Source: a virus. From it: 23,762 nucleotides of DNA. Below the pieces are notes generated by a model, which was not told the origin of the DNA, made no database searches, and saw only the letters and a list, made by a program, of their open reading frames with translations. The translations under genes and the position numbers were made by a program. Position 1 is the first letter of the stretch. Every line of letters begins with the position of its first letter. The stretch lies in the IMG/VR virus record IMGVR_UViG_3300013132_000261, positions 1-23,762 of that record, one strand, 5' to 3'. Below, in pieces: positions 1 through 7,460 of this stretch.

Positions 1-815
1 AACGAGTTATTCCATAAATTCCACATATCCCCAGCAGGCCCCCGTAACTGCCCACTAATCTGCACCGGTCTGTCTTGCGAATCCCTCACAACTTCAAAGC
101 CAACCGTACATCTGCAATTGCATACATTCCCTGCACTACCATTCGGATCACCTGGATATTCCATGATGTCAACTACTCCCATTCCTGGAACGGTGAACGG
201 TTGATCCGTTGGTACTTGTTTCCCATCCATGTGAAGATGATCGAATTTATCACGTGGTATTCTTCGAGTGCGATCATCATTCGTACTTATCCATTCTTTC
301 ACGGTAACAAGTCCTGTTGATACTGCACCAAGTAACGCTCCCTGATTTGCTGCCCTTGTTGTTTCTGTTCGTGCAATCAGTTCAGCACGGTAAGCATTGA
401 TACCTAACTTTTCAAGTTCACGCATCATCTCCATTATTGACCATCCTTCCTGCATTCCCTTTGTGAGAATCTTGCGCATATCTTCTTTTGTGGTTGATGT
501 TATGCCACCGGTCAACTTATCAAGTCCGCCCTCAAGCAGCATCTTAATAATCATCGCCCATCTTTGTTGAGGGGTCAAGTCATTCTTTACACCTGCCTTG
601 CGCATTACTTTGTCATAACTATACTTTGCCATTTGTAGCCCTGCCCCATTATGCAGATTGCGGATGGCACGTTTCAAACCCTCCTGGTCAGGTTCTTCGC
701 CTTTCAGTATTTGCCGGCATTGCTTATCAAGTTCACGCTTGATTATAACCCGGTACTTTTTGCGGTATGCGTTATACAGTTGGCGGTACATCTGTTGGCA
801 GTATGCTAAAATCAT
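1..815 (-). CDS. MuF-like minor head / head morphogenesis protein (3' end cut by window)
   Basis: Frame is open from 815 to the window edge, so the protein is C-terminally incomplete (271 codons seen). The middle shows a typical MuF (SPP1 gp7-like) core: ARTETTRAANQGAL, then WISTNDDRTR, an HMDG motif, and the terminal cluster GSAGNVCNCRC. This family is a minor capsid protein made just after the portal and thought to act in head assembly or DNA ejection. It overlaps the end of the portal gene by 44 bp from the ATG at 815, or by 20 bp from the ATG at 791. I see no ribosome site that decides between them. Order terminase-portal-MuF is the classical packaging order, which supports the call. Confidence 0.85.
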   Translation of the reverse strand, partial: MILAYCQQMYRQLYNAYRKKYRVIIKRELDKQCRQILKGEEPDQEGLKRAIRNLHNGAGLQMAKYSYDKVMRKAGVKNDLTPQQRWAMIIKMLLEGGLDKLTGGITSTTKEDMRKILTKGMQEGWSIMEMMRELEKLGINAYRAELIARTETTRAANQGALLGAVSTGLVTVKEWISTNDDRTRRIPRDKFDHLHMDGKQVPTDQPFTVPGMGVVDIMEYPGDPNGSAGNVCNCRCTVGFEVVRDSQDRPVQISGQLRGPAGDMWNLWNNS

Positions 816-2136
816 CAATCGGTTGCAAACCGGAAGGAATGTATAATTTCTGATAATCTTCTAACGGAACATTCGGGTCAGGTGCAAGGCCCTGAATCTT
901 TAACTTTTGTTCGGGTGTTAACCACCATGAAGTGTTCAGCCAAGTCGCTTGTTCCCCTCTGTTGGCTTCAAGTTCCTGATATACCGACATATCGAAGTCC
1001 ACGCAAATATCCGTTCCTTTATATCCCCAATCCGTGTATAATTTGCGGTTGATGTTGTCACGGATTGACACTAATTCCGGCAAAACGGCACGCAAAGTGA
1101 GGGATTTCTCCGCTTCTTTCATATTGTTATACGTTGCGGCTTCCTGACTGCCCAATAGAACTGGAGGAACACCGTAAATGCTGCATAGTGCTTCCTTATC
1201 CCATTTTTCCGATTCAATCAGTTGCAAGTCCTTTGCAGGTACGCCCATTTGCTGCCATCCTACTTTGTAACCCGATACTGCCGTACTTCCATACTTGCCG
1301 GCTCCAGTGTTGGCAGATATTTGCTGCTTTAGTGCTTGTCCTTGACTTTGTCCGGACATTGGATCGAAACGTACATCATCCATATAAAGTACGCCTAACG
1401 GCCCCATATTGTCAAACATCGCCACACTTGCCTCCTTTGATGAATTGGAACGGGTCAATACCTTACTTGCTGCCCGTAATGGTGAAAGACCGTATAACTG
1501 CCCACCAGTTGCACTCCATTCAGGATTAAAGTACTTGTCATGCAATATCTCTAACGTATTGAATGGAATGTATTGCCCGTAATACAACTGATAGGCAACT
1601 TTTTTCGGTGGGAATTGTTCAATGTCAACCTTTACTGCCATGTACTGACTGGGCAGCATATAAACCTCAAGCGGCTTGCCCTTGTTAACGGAAGCATCCC
1701 CCACCATCTTTGCATACATAAAGGCATTGCCCGTTATCTTCTTAAACCCCACCCATTGTTCAATGACGTCTGCCCATGTATCTTCAGGGTTCGGGTATTT
1801 GAGCATTTCCTCCAATCTTACATCCCTATATGGCTCCAACGCTTCATCCTTCAACTCCATCATTTTACGGATGTCGGGACTGCGGTCATTCAGCATTGCT
1901 TTGTACTTTTTCGCTGCATCTTTATTCTTTATGCGATACACTCCCCACGGTGCGACTTTTGCTTTTTGGGTGATTAGCTGAATGATAGCATAGACAAGGT
2001 CATTACCTACATAGCTATCCTTTACTATCTCTGCCTGATTTTGCCCGTCCCATGTAAGTAACCCACGCTCAACCGATATTTGAACAGGTGATTTTATTGG
2101 TGCTGCTTTTTTACGCAGAAAATCAAATACCCCCAT
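772..2136 (-). CDS. Phage portal protein (HK97-type)
   Basis: A 454-residue protein of normal portal length. It has the family look: N-terminal MGVFDFLRKK, 'VYAIIQLITQKAKVAPW' in the first 70 residues, a central 'YGLSPLRAASKVL' and 'GPLGVLYMDD', and a C-terminal part with 'ALCSIYGVPPVLLG' followed by 'NNMKEAEKSL', which are recurring HK97/PF04860-type portal segments. Portal dodecamers sit at one capsid vertex and form the DNA channel and packaging-motor dock. It follows the large terminase gene by 36 bp and overlaps the MuF-like gene. A possible promoter lies in the short gap before it. Confidence 0.92.
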   Translation of the reverse strand: MGVFDFLRKKAAPIKSPVQISVERGLLTWDGQNQAEIVKDSYVGNDLVYAIIQLITQKAKVAPWGVYRIKNKDAAKKYKAMLNDRSPDIRKMMELKDEALEPYRDVRLEEMLKYPNPEDTWADVIEQWVGFKKITGNAFMYAKMVGDASVNKGKPLEVYMLPSQYMAVKVDIEQFPPKKVAYQLYYGQYIPFNTLEILHDKYFNPEWSATGGQLYGLSPLRAASKVLTRSNSSKEASVAMFDNMGPLGVLYMDDVRFDPMSGQSQGQALKQQISANTGAGKYGSTAVSGYKVGWQQMGVPAKDLQLIESEKWDKEALCSIYGVPPVLLGSQEAATYNNMKEAEKSLTLRAVLPELVSIRDNINRKLYTDWGYKGTDICVDFDMSVYQELEANRGEQATWLNTSWWLTPEQKLKIQGLAPDPNVPLEDYQKLYIPSGLQPIDDFSILPTDVPPTV

Positions 2137-2152
2137 AATTAAGATTTAGTGA

Positions 2153-2180
2153 CAAAATTACATTGAAATATGTTACCAAA
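2153..2180 (-). promoter_or_regulatory. Possible Bacteroidetes-type promoter before the portal gene
   Basis: On the minus strand, TTTG (2180-2177) is followed 16 nt later by TAATTTTG (2160-2153), matching the TAnnTTTG -7 consensus. The spacing is shorter than the usual 19-21 nt. The upstream box reads TTTGGTAACAT, like the other promoters in this window. The portal ATG at 2136 is about 17 nt downstream of the -7 box. Confidence 0.35.
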
Positions 2181-3348
2181 CTGCCACCTGGAACTGGGGT
2201 TTGTGCAAGTGGGTAAAGATGGCATAACGCATAGCATCCATTGCATCATCATTTTCCTTCACCGGTTCATCGATAACACTATCATTTTTATCCTTCTTCC
2301 ATTTGTAGCTTTGCAATTCGCGAATTGTATCTCTGCTATCCTTGTGAACATACAACGGATAAGATTTTACTTTCAGTATGCCGGGCCATACTTCCTTATT
2401 TGCCGGCATAGCATTAATGCCACCTCTGTAAAGTTCCTCAATGCTTTTCGGCTCTGCTGCATCGCAGTACACGGGTTTGCGGTCATGGATGTGGTCCTTC
2501 ACCTCCTTTATCATTTCCGAAGGCGTCAGCCCTGACTTGTATAACAACTGTTTCACATAGTTTGCCCCTTCGTAATGCACTACCTTAACGAGTGCCAACG
2601 GGTGAACATATCCAAAGTCAAGGCCGTAGAACGTGTCGCCACCTTCGGGCAGCTCATCGGTTAGCATCCACTTTGTATAAATGATTTCCTTCGCTGCACC
2701 ACGTTCACCAAGGCCATAAACCTTCCACATGAAGTCATCGGGCAGGTTTTTATAGCTTTCAATGGTGTCAATCTGCATTTGTGACAGATTGGTTATGTTG
2801 TGTTCGTAAGTGGAATGTATTTTTTTGTACTTGGGATTGTCTGCCATTTCATACACCCAACTAACGAAGTCAGCAGGGTTCCAGTCAAGGAAGATTGTAC
2901 CCGTTGTACGCATTGCCAACTGATCGTATAGAACTTTGCGGATTAGGTTCGCCTCATTGACAAATAATATATCCCTACCCGGCCCCCTTGCCTTGCCTTC
3001 ATCCTCCAATCCGAATAGTTCAATATAACTGCCATTGTCGAAACGGTAAACAAAGTCCGTAAACGAGAACATATCATCATCCCAAATGCCCCAACCTTCC
3101 ATTATTGTTCGCAGGTCACGGTATGCACCTCGTTTGATGTGTGGTAATGAGTGAGAAACTATACTTATACGCTTGCCAGGTTCATTCGTTGCGATTTGAA
3201 CGAGCAACTGCACAATCGAATATGATTTACTTGATCGTGATCCCCCTTCATTACAGATTACGGGGTATCCCTGCTGATATGCTTTTGCATTTGCGGTGAA
3301 TACGTGTGTTACCTTAACTGGTTTTGATTCCACATTCTTTGAACTCAT
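2173..3348 (-). CDS. terL: Terminase large subunit
   Basis: 391 residues with the two-domain packaging-motor layout. N-terminal ATPase: Walker A-like GGSRSSKS (residues 35-42) and Walker B FVNEAN (128-133). C-terminal RNase H-like nuclease: GLDFGY with D243, YCDAAEP with D295, and the late acidic motif NDDAMDAMRYA (about 365-374). It cuts concatemers and drives DNA into the prohead. The first 35 bp overlap the end of the methyltransferase gene, so the terL start is embedded in the last cargo gene. The portal gene follows. The putative small terminase is separated from it by about 3.8 kb of cargo, which is unusual. Confidence 0.95.
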   Translation of the reverse strand: MSSKNVESKPVKVTHVFTANAKAYQQGYPVICNEGGSRSSKSYSIVQLLVQIATNEPGKRISIVSHSLPHIKRGAYRDLRTIMEGWGIWDDDMFSFTDFVYRFDNGSYIELFGLEDEGKARGPGRDILFVNEANLIRKVLYDQLAMRTTGTIFLDWNPADFVSWVYEMADNPKYKKIHSTYEHNITNLSQMQIDTIESYKNLPDDFMWKVYGLGERGAAKEIIYTKWMLTDELPEGGDTFYGLDFGYVHPLALVKVVHYEGANYVKQLLYKSGLTPSEMIKEVKDHIHDRKPVYCDAAEPKSIEELYRGGINAMPANKEVWPGILKVKSYPLYVHKDSRDTIRELQSYKWKKDKNDSVIDEPVKENDDAMDAMRYAIFTHLHKPQFQVAVW

Positions 3349-3892
3349 CTAACGTGCAAAATTTTTCATTAACCTTTTGAAGTACCGAATACACATTCCA
3401 ACCGTCTGTATAGTTGCCCATAGCAGCAACACTACCAACGCAGAGCAAATTATAACCACATTTGGCAGCAAGTTCACGATAAAAGTTTTCGGTGTAGTAG
3501 TTGAAGCCATGACCGGGCCAGTTGCCTGTCTTTGGGTTTTCGCTGATGATGTATCCTCCGACCTTAACGAGGTTGTGTTTGTTCTTCCAGCAGTTGTAGA
3601 TTGCTTTGATGTCATGCTTGCCACCGGTCCCAACGTGTTCGGATGTGCCAGCATCCACGAGTAGATCATATTGCTTTTCAAATTTTTGCAATTTTGATAA
3701 GTCCAACGGGGTGCTTCCGTTCTCCCCTGAAATGTCGATTGCTTCATAGTCCTTCCCTTTATAGTAGGTATCTTTAACGTATGGTGCCGGCAAAGGTACA
3801 CGGTAATCATTCTGCGCACCCAAGTCAACAACCGATTGAACGTGCTGCAGGTACTTGTCTATGATGTTTGTTGTTTCGTGAGTGTAGCCCAT
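3314..3892 (-). CDS. Class I SAM-dependent methyltransferase-like protein
   Basis: 192 residues. A Rossmann methyltransferase pattern is visible: glycine motif VVDLGAQ (21-27), an acidic strand end AIDIS (51-55), the post-II strand YDLLVDAGTSEHV (75-87), and a late NLVKVGGYIISENP segment (107-120). This is consistent with SAM binding; the methyl acceptor is unknown. Neighbours are glycosyltransferase-like genes, so a sugar or glycoconjugate acceptor is a reasonable inference. Its 3' end overlaps the terL start by 35 bp, and its start is 1 nt from the end of the upstream gene, so it belongs to the same transcript. Confidence 0.7.
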   Translation of the reverse strand: MGYTHETTNIIDKYLQHVQSVVDLGAQNDYRVPLPAPYVKDTYYKGKDYEAIDISGENGSTPLDLSKLQKFEKQYDLLVDAGTSEHVGTGGKHDIKAIYNCWKNKHNLVKVGGYIISENPKTGNWPGHGFNYYTENFYRELAAKCGYNLLCVGSVAAMGNYTDGWNVYSVLQKVNEKFCTLDEFKECGIKTS

Positions 3893-3893
3893 G

Positions 3894-4619
3894 TTAATTA
3901 TCTTTTACCCCCCAATTTATGAAATAAGGTTCAACCGGTAGGTAATGCCGGTATGCCAACCCACCATACGGCTGAACGGGAATGCCGTTCATATTCATTA
4001 GTGCCGACAATAATGCTTGGTCATGCCGGCTGCTTATGTAGTGTGGGTTTTTTGACTCGTCATGGTGGAAACAATTATTCTTTGCGCCCTCTATCCACTT
4101 TTCAAATATCGGCATTGTTTTCCGGTGGTCGAAGTCAAAGACAATGCAGCAGGCCATTATCTGATACATTTGCATAACATCCTGATAGCTATTAAGCCCC
4201 AACCATTCTATTTGATGGTCGGGCATATACTTGTGTAGCGGATGCCCTTCATTGTTCCAGGCGATTATCCCGTGTTCAGATGCCAGTTCCCACAACGGGT
4301 CGGGGTTCTGTATTACCCTGATAGTCGAATCGCACCAAATGATTTTCCTATACCCAAGTTCCAACGCCTCGGCAATCATAAAGGGTTTGAACTGATACGG
4401 CATATTTTGGTGGCTCCACGATTCGCCCCACTTACTTGATACAGGCCATTGACCTGTGAGTATTTGCCTTTGTTGGTACACATCGACATAACCATCCACA
4501 CTACGAAGGTGAGTGTCATAATGCGCAGCATGGCGGTTGATTGACTTAATTAGTCCTAACTGCGCCGCATTGTAGTTTTCCCGACCGGTGGAGGAAAGTG
4601 AAACGATTACCTTGCCCAT
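3894..4619 (-). CDS. GT-A-like glycosyltransferase (nucleotide-sugar transferase fold)
   Basis: 241 residues. It starts with a strand, MGKVIVSLSSTGRENY, and carries a donor-site-like 'KPFMIAEALELGYRKIIWCDST' stretch (78-98), where the CDST acidic motif sits where GT-A enzymes hold the metal/nucleotide sugar. Later 'HDQALLSALM' resembles the end of GT-A catalytic domains. No signal peptide or membrane segment is seen, so it is likely cytosolic. Donor and acceptor cannot be read from sequence. The first 14 bases of this gene are repeated exactly at the start of the next small ORF upstream (4858-4871), which suggests an insertion at this junction. Confidence 0.65.
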   Translation of the reverse strand: MGKVIVSLSSTGRENYNAAQLGLIKSINRHAAHYDTHLRSVDGYVDVYQQRQILTGQWPVSSKWGESWSHQNMPYQFKPFMIAEALELGYRKIIWCDSTIRVIQNPDPLWELASEHGIIAWNNEGHPLHKYMPDHQIEWLGLNSYQDVMQMYQIMACCIVFDFDHRKTMPIFEKWIEGAKNNCFHHDESKNPHYISSRHDQALLSALMNMNGIPVQPYGGLAYRHYLPVEPYFINWGVKDN

Positions 4620-4871
4620 TTGTTATTCGTTTTTGAGTGTTACTTCGCCATGAAAGTCAATAAAACTATCCATATTCCATTCATTTAGATATTTTCCAAT
4701 ACTGTAAGAATTAATACCTAAAAATCCACTAATGATTCCAGAAACAATGCATCCACTTCCAGGTGCTATCATTAAAACAATCAAAGACGTGTATTTGTCT
4801 TTCATTAATTTTGGAAACTCATGTTCTTTCTTTGTAACATTTTCAGTTACTACGCTTATTACCTTGCCCAT
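4606..4871. repeat. 14-bp direct repeat flanking the 82-aa ORF
   Basis: The sequence attaccttgcccat occurs at 4606-4619 and 4858-4871, 252 bp apart. Each copy encodes the start MGKV(I) on the minus strand. The upstream copy also contains the stop of the FkbM gene, so removing one 252-bp period would leave the FkbM gene directly overlapping the glycosyltransferase gene. 252 is a multiple of three. Confidence 0.9.
4623..4871 (-). CDS. Small unknown protein; faint resemblance to a sulfotransferase N-terminus
   Basis: 82 residues, function not recognised with confidence. After a short lead, a hydrophobic strand leads into APGSGCIVSGIISGFLGIN (36-54), which looks like the phosphosulfate-binding loop and first helix of sulfotransferase-family proteins, but the protein stops soon after and lacks the rest. 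It could be a truncated domain or an unrelated small protein. Its start overlaps the end of the FkbM gene (shared ATATGGGCAAGGTAA), and it lies exactly between two copies of a 14-bp repeat, so it appears to be a recent insertion. More AT-rich than the genes beside it. Confidence 0.45.
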   Translation of the reverse strand: MGKVISVVTENVTKKEHEFPKLMKDKYTSLIVLMIAPGSGCIVSGIISGFLGINSYSIGKYLNEWNMDSFIDFHGEVTLKNE

Positions 4872-5539
4872 ATGACGTTTTCTAAATTGAGAAGTAAAGA
4901 TTTATTTAACCCTGCTTTATTGCAGTATTCTTTTATCATGTGATACAGGTCAGCATTGCCGTTGTGTTCAATGCATAACATATCAGTATATTTCAGATTG
5001 ATTTGTTCCAGTATTTCATAGTCCACACCCTCAGCATCAATGGAAATGAAGTCGAATGTTTTATAGGGTGATTTTGTTAATAGTGTCTTAAATGTCCATA
5101 CCTCGGTCATTCGTTCTTTGAACTCCACACCGGGCCAACGCTTCAGCTCTGTTTTCTTTATGGTTGAAAGTAACGATACATCACGGGTGCCTAAATGCTC
5201 ACCCATTTCGTGAAATGTACAGGTGCCATCGGTATTGCCTATGGCTACATTGAATTTATGCACAAATGGGGTGACTGGGATGCGGTTGAACGCTTCCTCC
5301 GATGGTTCAATCAGTACCCCACTCCATCCTGATTTCTGCAAGGCATAGGTGTTGGATAAGGTAACCCCATCATTAGCACCGATGTCGAGGAAGGTGCCTT
5401 TGCGGTCTTTGAAGTAGTGCAGGATTATATCCTGTTCGTTGTTTTGTGAGTATCGTATCATATCGTATTGTATCGTATCATAAAGTCCATTTAATTCATC
5501 TGCTTGCATTACTTCAATTAGCAGTTGTTTGCGGTTCAT
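4859..5539 (-). CDS. FkbM-family methyltransferase
   Basis: 226 residues from the ATG at 5539. FkbM signatures are clear: FLDIGANDGVTLSNTYAL for SAM binding, GVLIEPS on the next strand, and FDFISIDAEGVDYEIL near the end. FkbM enzymes O-methylate sugars or other small molecules, often in surface-polysaccharide loci. I chose MNRKQLL as start because the same sequence begins the small ORF upstream, where it overlaps the GT2 stop codon, probably the ancestral arrangement. An in-frame ATG at 5581 would add 14 residues, but these come from a short repeat. Residues after the start include YDTIQYDMIRY, coded by a 10-bp tandem repeat. Confidence 0.85.
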   Translation of the reverse strand: MNRKQLLIEVMQADELNGLYDTIQYDMIRYSQNNEQDIILHYFKDRKGTFLDIGANDGVTLSNTYALQKSGWSGVLIEPSEEAFNRIPVTPFVHKFNVAIGNTDGTCTFHEMGEHLGTRDVSLLSTIKKTELKRWPGVEFKERMTEVWTFKTLLTKSPYKTFDFISIDAEGVDYEILEQINLKYTDMLCIEHNGNADLYHMIKEYCNKAGLNKSLLLNLENVIWAR

Positions 5540-5583
5540 TGTAAATATCGAACTATTAAATAAGCAATTGTATCGTATCATAA
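5451..5583. repeat. Short repeat tatcgtatca, three in tandem plus one displaced copy
   Basis: Units at 5451-5460, 5461-5470 (tatcgtattg variant) and 5471-5480 are in tandem inside the FkbM gene. A further copy lies at 5571-5580. The 16-mer ttgtatcgtatcataa is present at 5468-5483 and at 5568-5583, exactly 100 bp apart. Inside the gene the repeat encodes the YDTIQYDMIRY segment. Confidence 0.85.
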
Positions 5584-5806
5584 TACCTGCAAGGGCTATA
5601 GACGAACTTTGTCTATAAACTTACAAGTGCTTTTTATTGGGTTATATTCTATTTTTAGTATTATGTAATTGTCTTTAGTCTCATTTTGTTTCTTCATATA
5701 GTCACCACATCTTTCATAATCACTTACTGAAAAGTTTTTACAAAAATATTCTCGTTTTACCCATTCATCCCCCTTCGTAGAAAATAGCAGTTGTTTGCGG
5801 TTCATT
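5519..5806. repeat. 22-bp direct repeat flanking the 69-aa ORF
   Basis: A 22-bp sequence containing gcagttgtttgcggttcat is found at 5519-5540 and 5785-5806, 266 bp apart. On the minus strand both copies encode the protein start MNRKQLL. The right copy overlaps the stop of the GT2 gene in an ATGA arrangement; the left copy begins the FkbM gene. This fits insertion of about 266 bp at a stop/start junction with duplication of the gene start. Confidence 0.9.
5596..5805 (-). CDS. Small unknown protein inserted between GT2 and FkbM genes
   Basis: 69 residues, not recognised. It begins with MNRKQLLFSTKGDEW, whose first seven residues equal the start of the FkbM protein, then becomes lysine/tyrosine-rich with two cysteines (YFCKNF, YERCGD) and a third near the end (STCKF). 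Its ATG overlaps the GT2 stop as ATGA, so translation by coupling is likely. It lies between 22-bp direct repeats and is AT-rich, so it may be a by-product of insertion rather than a functional gene. Confidence 0.4.
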   Translation of the reverse strand: MNRKQLLFSTKGDEWVKREYFCKNFSVSDYERCGDYMKKQNETKDNYIILKIEYNPIKSTCKFIDKVRL

Positions 5807-6344
5807 TGTCAGTCCTGAATTGATAGTGATATAATTCTTTGTCAATCTTCACCTCGGTCTGCAATAGCTTACTATTGTGAATCGCAGTTGCCCACAAATA
5901 GTCCTCACCGATTTTAATGTCCTGAAATGCAAACTGAATCGCAATACTCCTGCGAATAGGTACAATGTGATTCGGGTACCGGTAATACGCCCCGTTCTTT
6001 GCCTCATATCCGTACTCCTTGCTTATGTACCACTTGCGCTCATCCTTTCCGTTGGTGGTCATTATGCCGTTAAATACAATTACATCGGGGTCTTGCTCTG
6101 CTGCTTTGAGAATATCGGAAACGTAAGTATCTGCAATTTCATCATCATCATCAACAAACACAACGTACTTTCCGGTTGACCGTTGCAGTAGTATATTTCG
6201 TTTCTTCCCAGTAGAAATAAAGCCGGCATCTGATTCTACCAATATCTCTACATCTTCTCTGCGTTGCGGTGCGAGTGATTGCAGTAACCTGGACAGGTAA
6301 CCTTCACGGCCTTGCAGGGTGCAGATTAGAATTGAGAGGGTCAT
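5802..6344 (-). CDS. Glycosyltransferase family 2
   Basis: 180 residues, short for GT2 but with the catalytic core. The start MTLSILICTLQGREGYLSRLL is a GT2 first strand and helix; a GKKRNILL motif (46-53) and YVVFVDDDDEI (60-70, the DxD metal/donor site) follow; GEDYLWATAIHN near residue 147 fits the acceptor-side ED motif. Likely cytosolic inverting transferase with unknown sugar. Its stop overlaps the ATG of the next ORF by 4 bp. It lies in the cargo cluster between the terminase subunit genes. Confidence 0.85.
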   Translation of the reverse strand: MTLSILICTLQGREGYLSRLLQSLAPQRREDVEILVESDAGFISTGKKRNILLQRSTGKYVVFVDDDDEIADTYVSDILKAAEQDPDVIVFNGIMTTNGKDERKWYISKEYGYEAKNGAYYRYPNHIVPIRRSIAIQFAFQDIKIGEDYLWATAIHNSKLLQTEVKIDKELYHYQFRTDK

Positions 6345-6366
6345 ACGTTATACCATTTCGTTGATG

Positions 6367-7128
6367 TCAACAATATGCTTTTGGAAATGCTGCCTTTGAC
6401 CTACGGATGTAGGTTATTTCATCGGCACGGAATGTTGATTGTGTTTTTTCTAATAAGGCATCCGGCCTTTCCCCAGTCCATGCAGGATGGACATGGTCAA
6501 AGATTTGTTTATTAACATATTTATGGCAGCCTCGTAATTTTGCCACATCCATTGCCTCATTATCGCACCAAAGGTTCTCGTATTGTGGATGGTAGATGTA
6601 GCCGTCACGGTCATAGTATGTCCTGCCCATGATTGACATGGTTGGGAGCAAATGGTTAACTCTGCCATCCGGGAAATGAATAAACTGGTCAAGATTGCCC
6701 TCGAATGCGTTAATGATGGCGATGTCATAGCCCGGCGCAATGAATCTCATATCATCGCTCATATTGACAACAATATCACCTTGCCAATCTACCATACCAC
6801 GGTTGATTGCATGTATTTTGTTTTTACTTGTTCCAGGCACAACGTATATCCGTTTGTCCTGAAGAACATCCATGAGTTGTGGTGAATCCAAAGTAGCCCT
6901 ATCATCATCATCAATGACAAGACCGATGGTGAAGTCCGATTTGTGGGAAAATGCTTTGATAGTTACGATTGCTGCTGCCATTTTATGTGGCCGGCTGCGA
7001 GTGGCAAAGTTGTAGTAAATGCGCATTGGGGATGCTTTGTGTTCACAAAAGTAACAAAATGATTTGGTGAAATCCATCTTTAACCGACAACATAGTTTTT
7101 CACATATTGTGCATTGTCTTTCATTCAT
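6367..7128 (-). CDS. Glycosyltransferase-like protein with N-terminal Cys cluster
   Basis: 253 residues. Residues about 35-130 look like a GT-A domain: MRIYYNFATRSRPHKM, then FTIGLVIDDDDRATL, a substrate-positioning NKIHAINRGM, and NMSDDM where a DxD-type motif is expected. The first 34 residues contain CTIC (6-9), CC (13-14) and CYFC (25-28), like a small zinc knuckle. An alternative start is the ATG at 7026 (MRIYYN), which would omit it. Neighbours are the putative small terminase upstream (33-nt gap) and the GT2 gene downstream (22-nt gap). Donor and acceptor unknown. Confidence 0.7.
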   Translation of the reverse strand: MNERQCTICEKLCCRLKMDFTKSFCYFCEHKASPMRIYYNFATRSRPHKMAAAIVTIKAFSHKSDFTIGLVIDDDDRATLDSPQLMDVLQDKRIYVVPGTSKNKIHAINRGMVDWQGDIVVNMSDDMRFIAPGYDIAIINAFEGNLDQFIHFPDGRVNHLLPTMSIMGRTYYDRDGYIYHPQYENLWCDNEAMDVAKLRGCHKYVNKQIFDHVHPAWTGERPDALLEKTQSTFRADEITYIRRSKAAFPKAYC

Positions 7129-7161
7129 AACGTGTCATTGAGCCGATTAATGACTGAAATA

Positions 7162-7434
7162 TCATTCAATCGGCTTACATCCTGGGTCGGGAATGAGTTG
7201 GATTATTGTGGTGGGTTTGATAGGATTGTCGGGGTCGGTACCTACCTGCAATGGAATTAGTTTGGATGCAAGGCGATAGAACTCTGTCGGGTTGTTTTCT
7301 GCCCAGGTTCGTAGGTTAGATGTTTCATGGCTCTGCAATAACTCAAAAGCGGTCTGAAAACGCTCCCTGACCGTTTGTGTGACCTTATTGGGTGTTCCCT
7401 TACTTCGCCCTCCGTATTTTGCTCCTTTTGGCAT
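7162..7434 (-). CDS. Putative terminase small subunit / DNA-packaging protein
   Basis: 90 residues. The basic N-terminus GGRSKGTPNKVTQTVRERF is typical of short phage packaging proteins ('GRPKGTPNK...'), followed by helices and 'FYRLASKLIPLQVG', also recurrent in this group. Position upstream of terL in the same orientation and a promoter directly before it fit a small terminase that recognises DNA and recruits TerL. A clear helix-turn-helix is not visible, so the label rests on resemblance and context. A cargo cluster separates it from terL. Confidence 0.6.
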   Translation of the reverse strand: MPKGAKYGGRSKGTPNKVTQTVRERFQTAFELLQSHETSNLRTWAENNPTEFYRLASKLIPLQVGTDPDNPIKPTTIIQLIPDPGCKPIE

Positions 7435-7460
7435 CTACTATGAACTAGTTTAGTCCGAGG

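Noticed and set aside
1134-1977. Several plus-strand open frames of 100-134 codons opposite the portal gene
   Set aside because: They mirror the coding strand of a clear portal gene and lack any recognisable motif or promoter.
2173-3348. Unusual Walker A (GSRSSKS) in TerL
   Set aside because: This deviant form is common in phage large terminases, so not anomalous.
3349-3831. Minus-strand 160-codon frame inside the methyltransferase gene
   Set aside because: Same strand but wrong frame; the methyltransferase frame carries the SAM motifs, and this frame has low-complexity composition.
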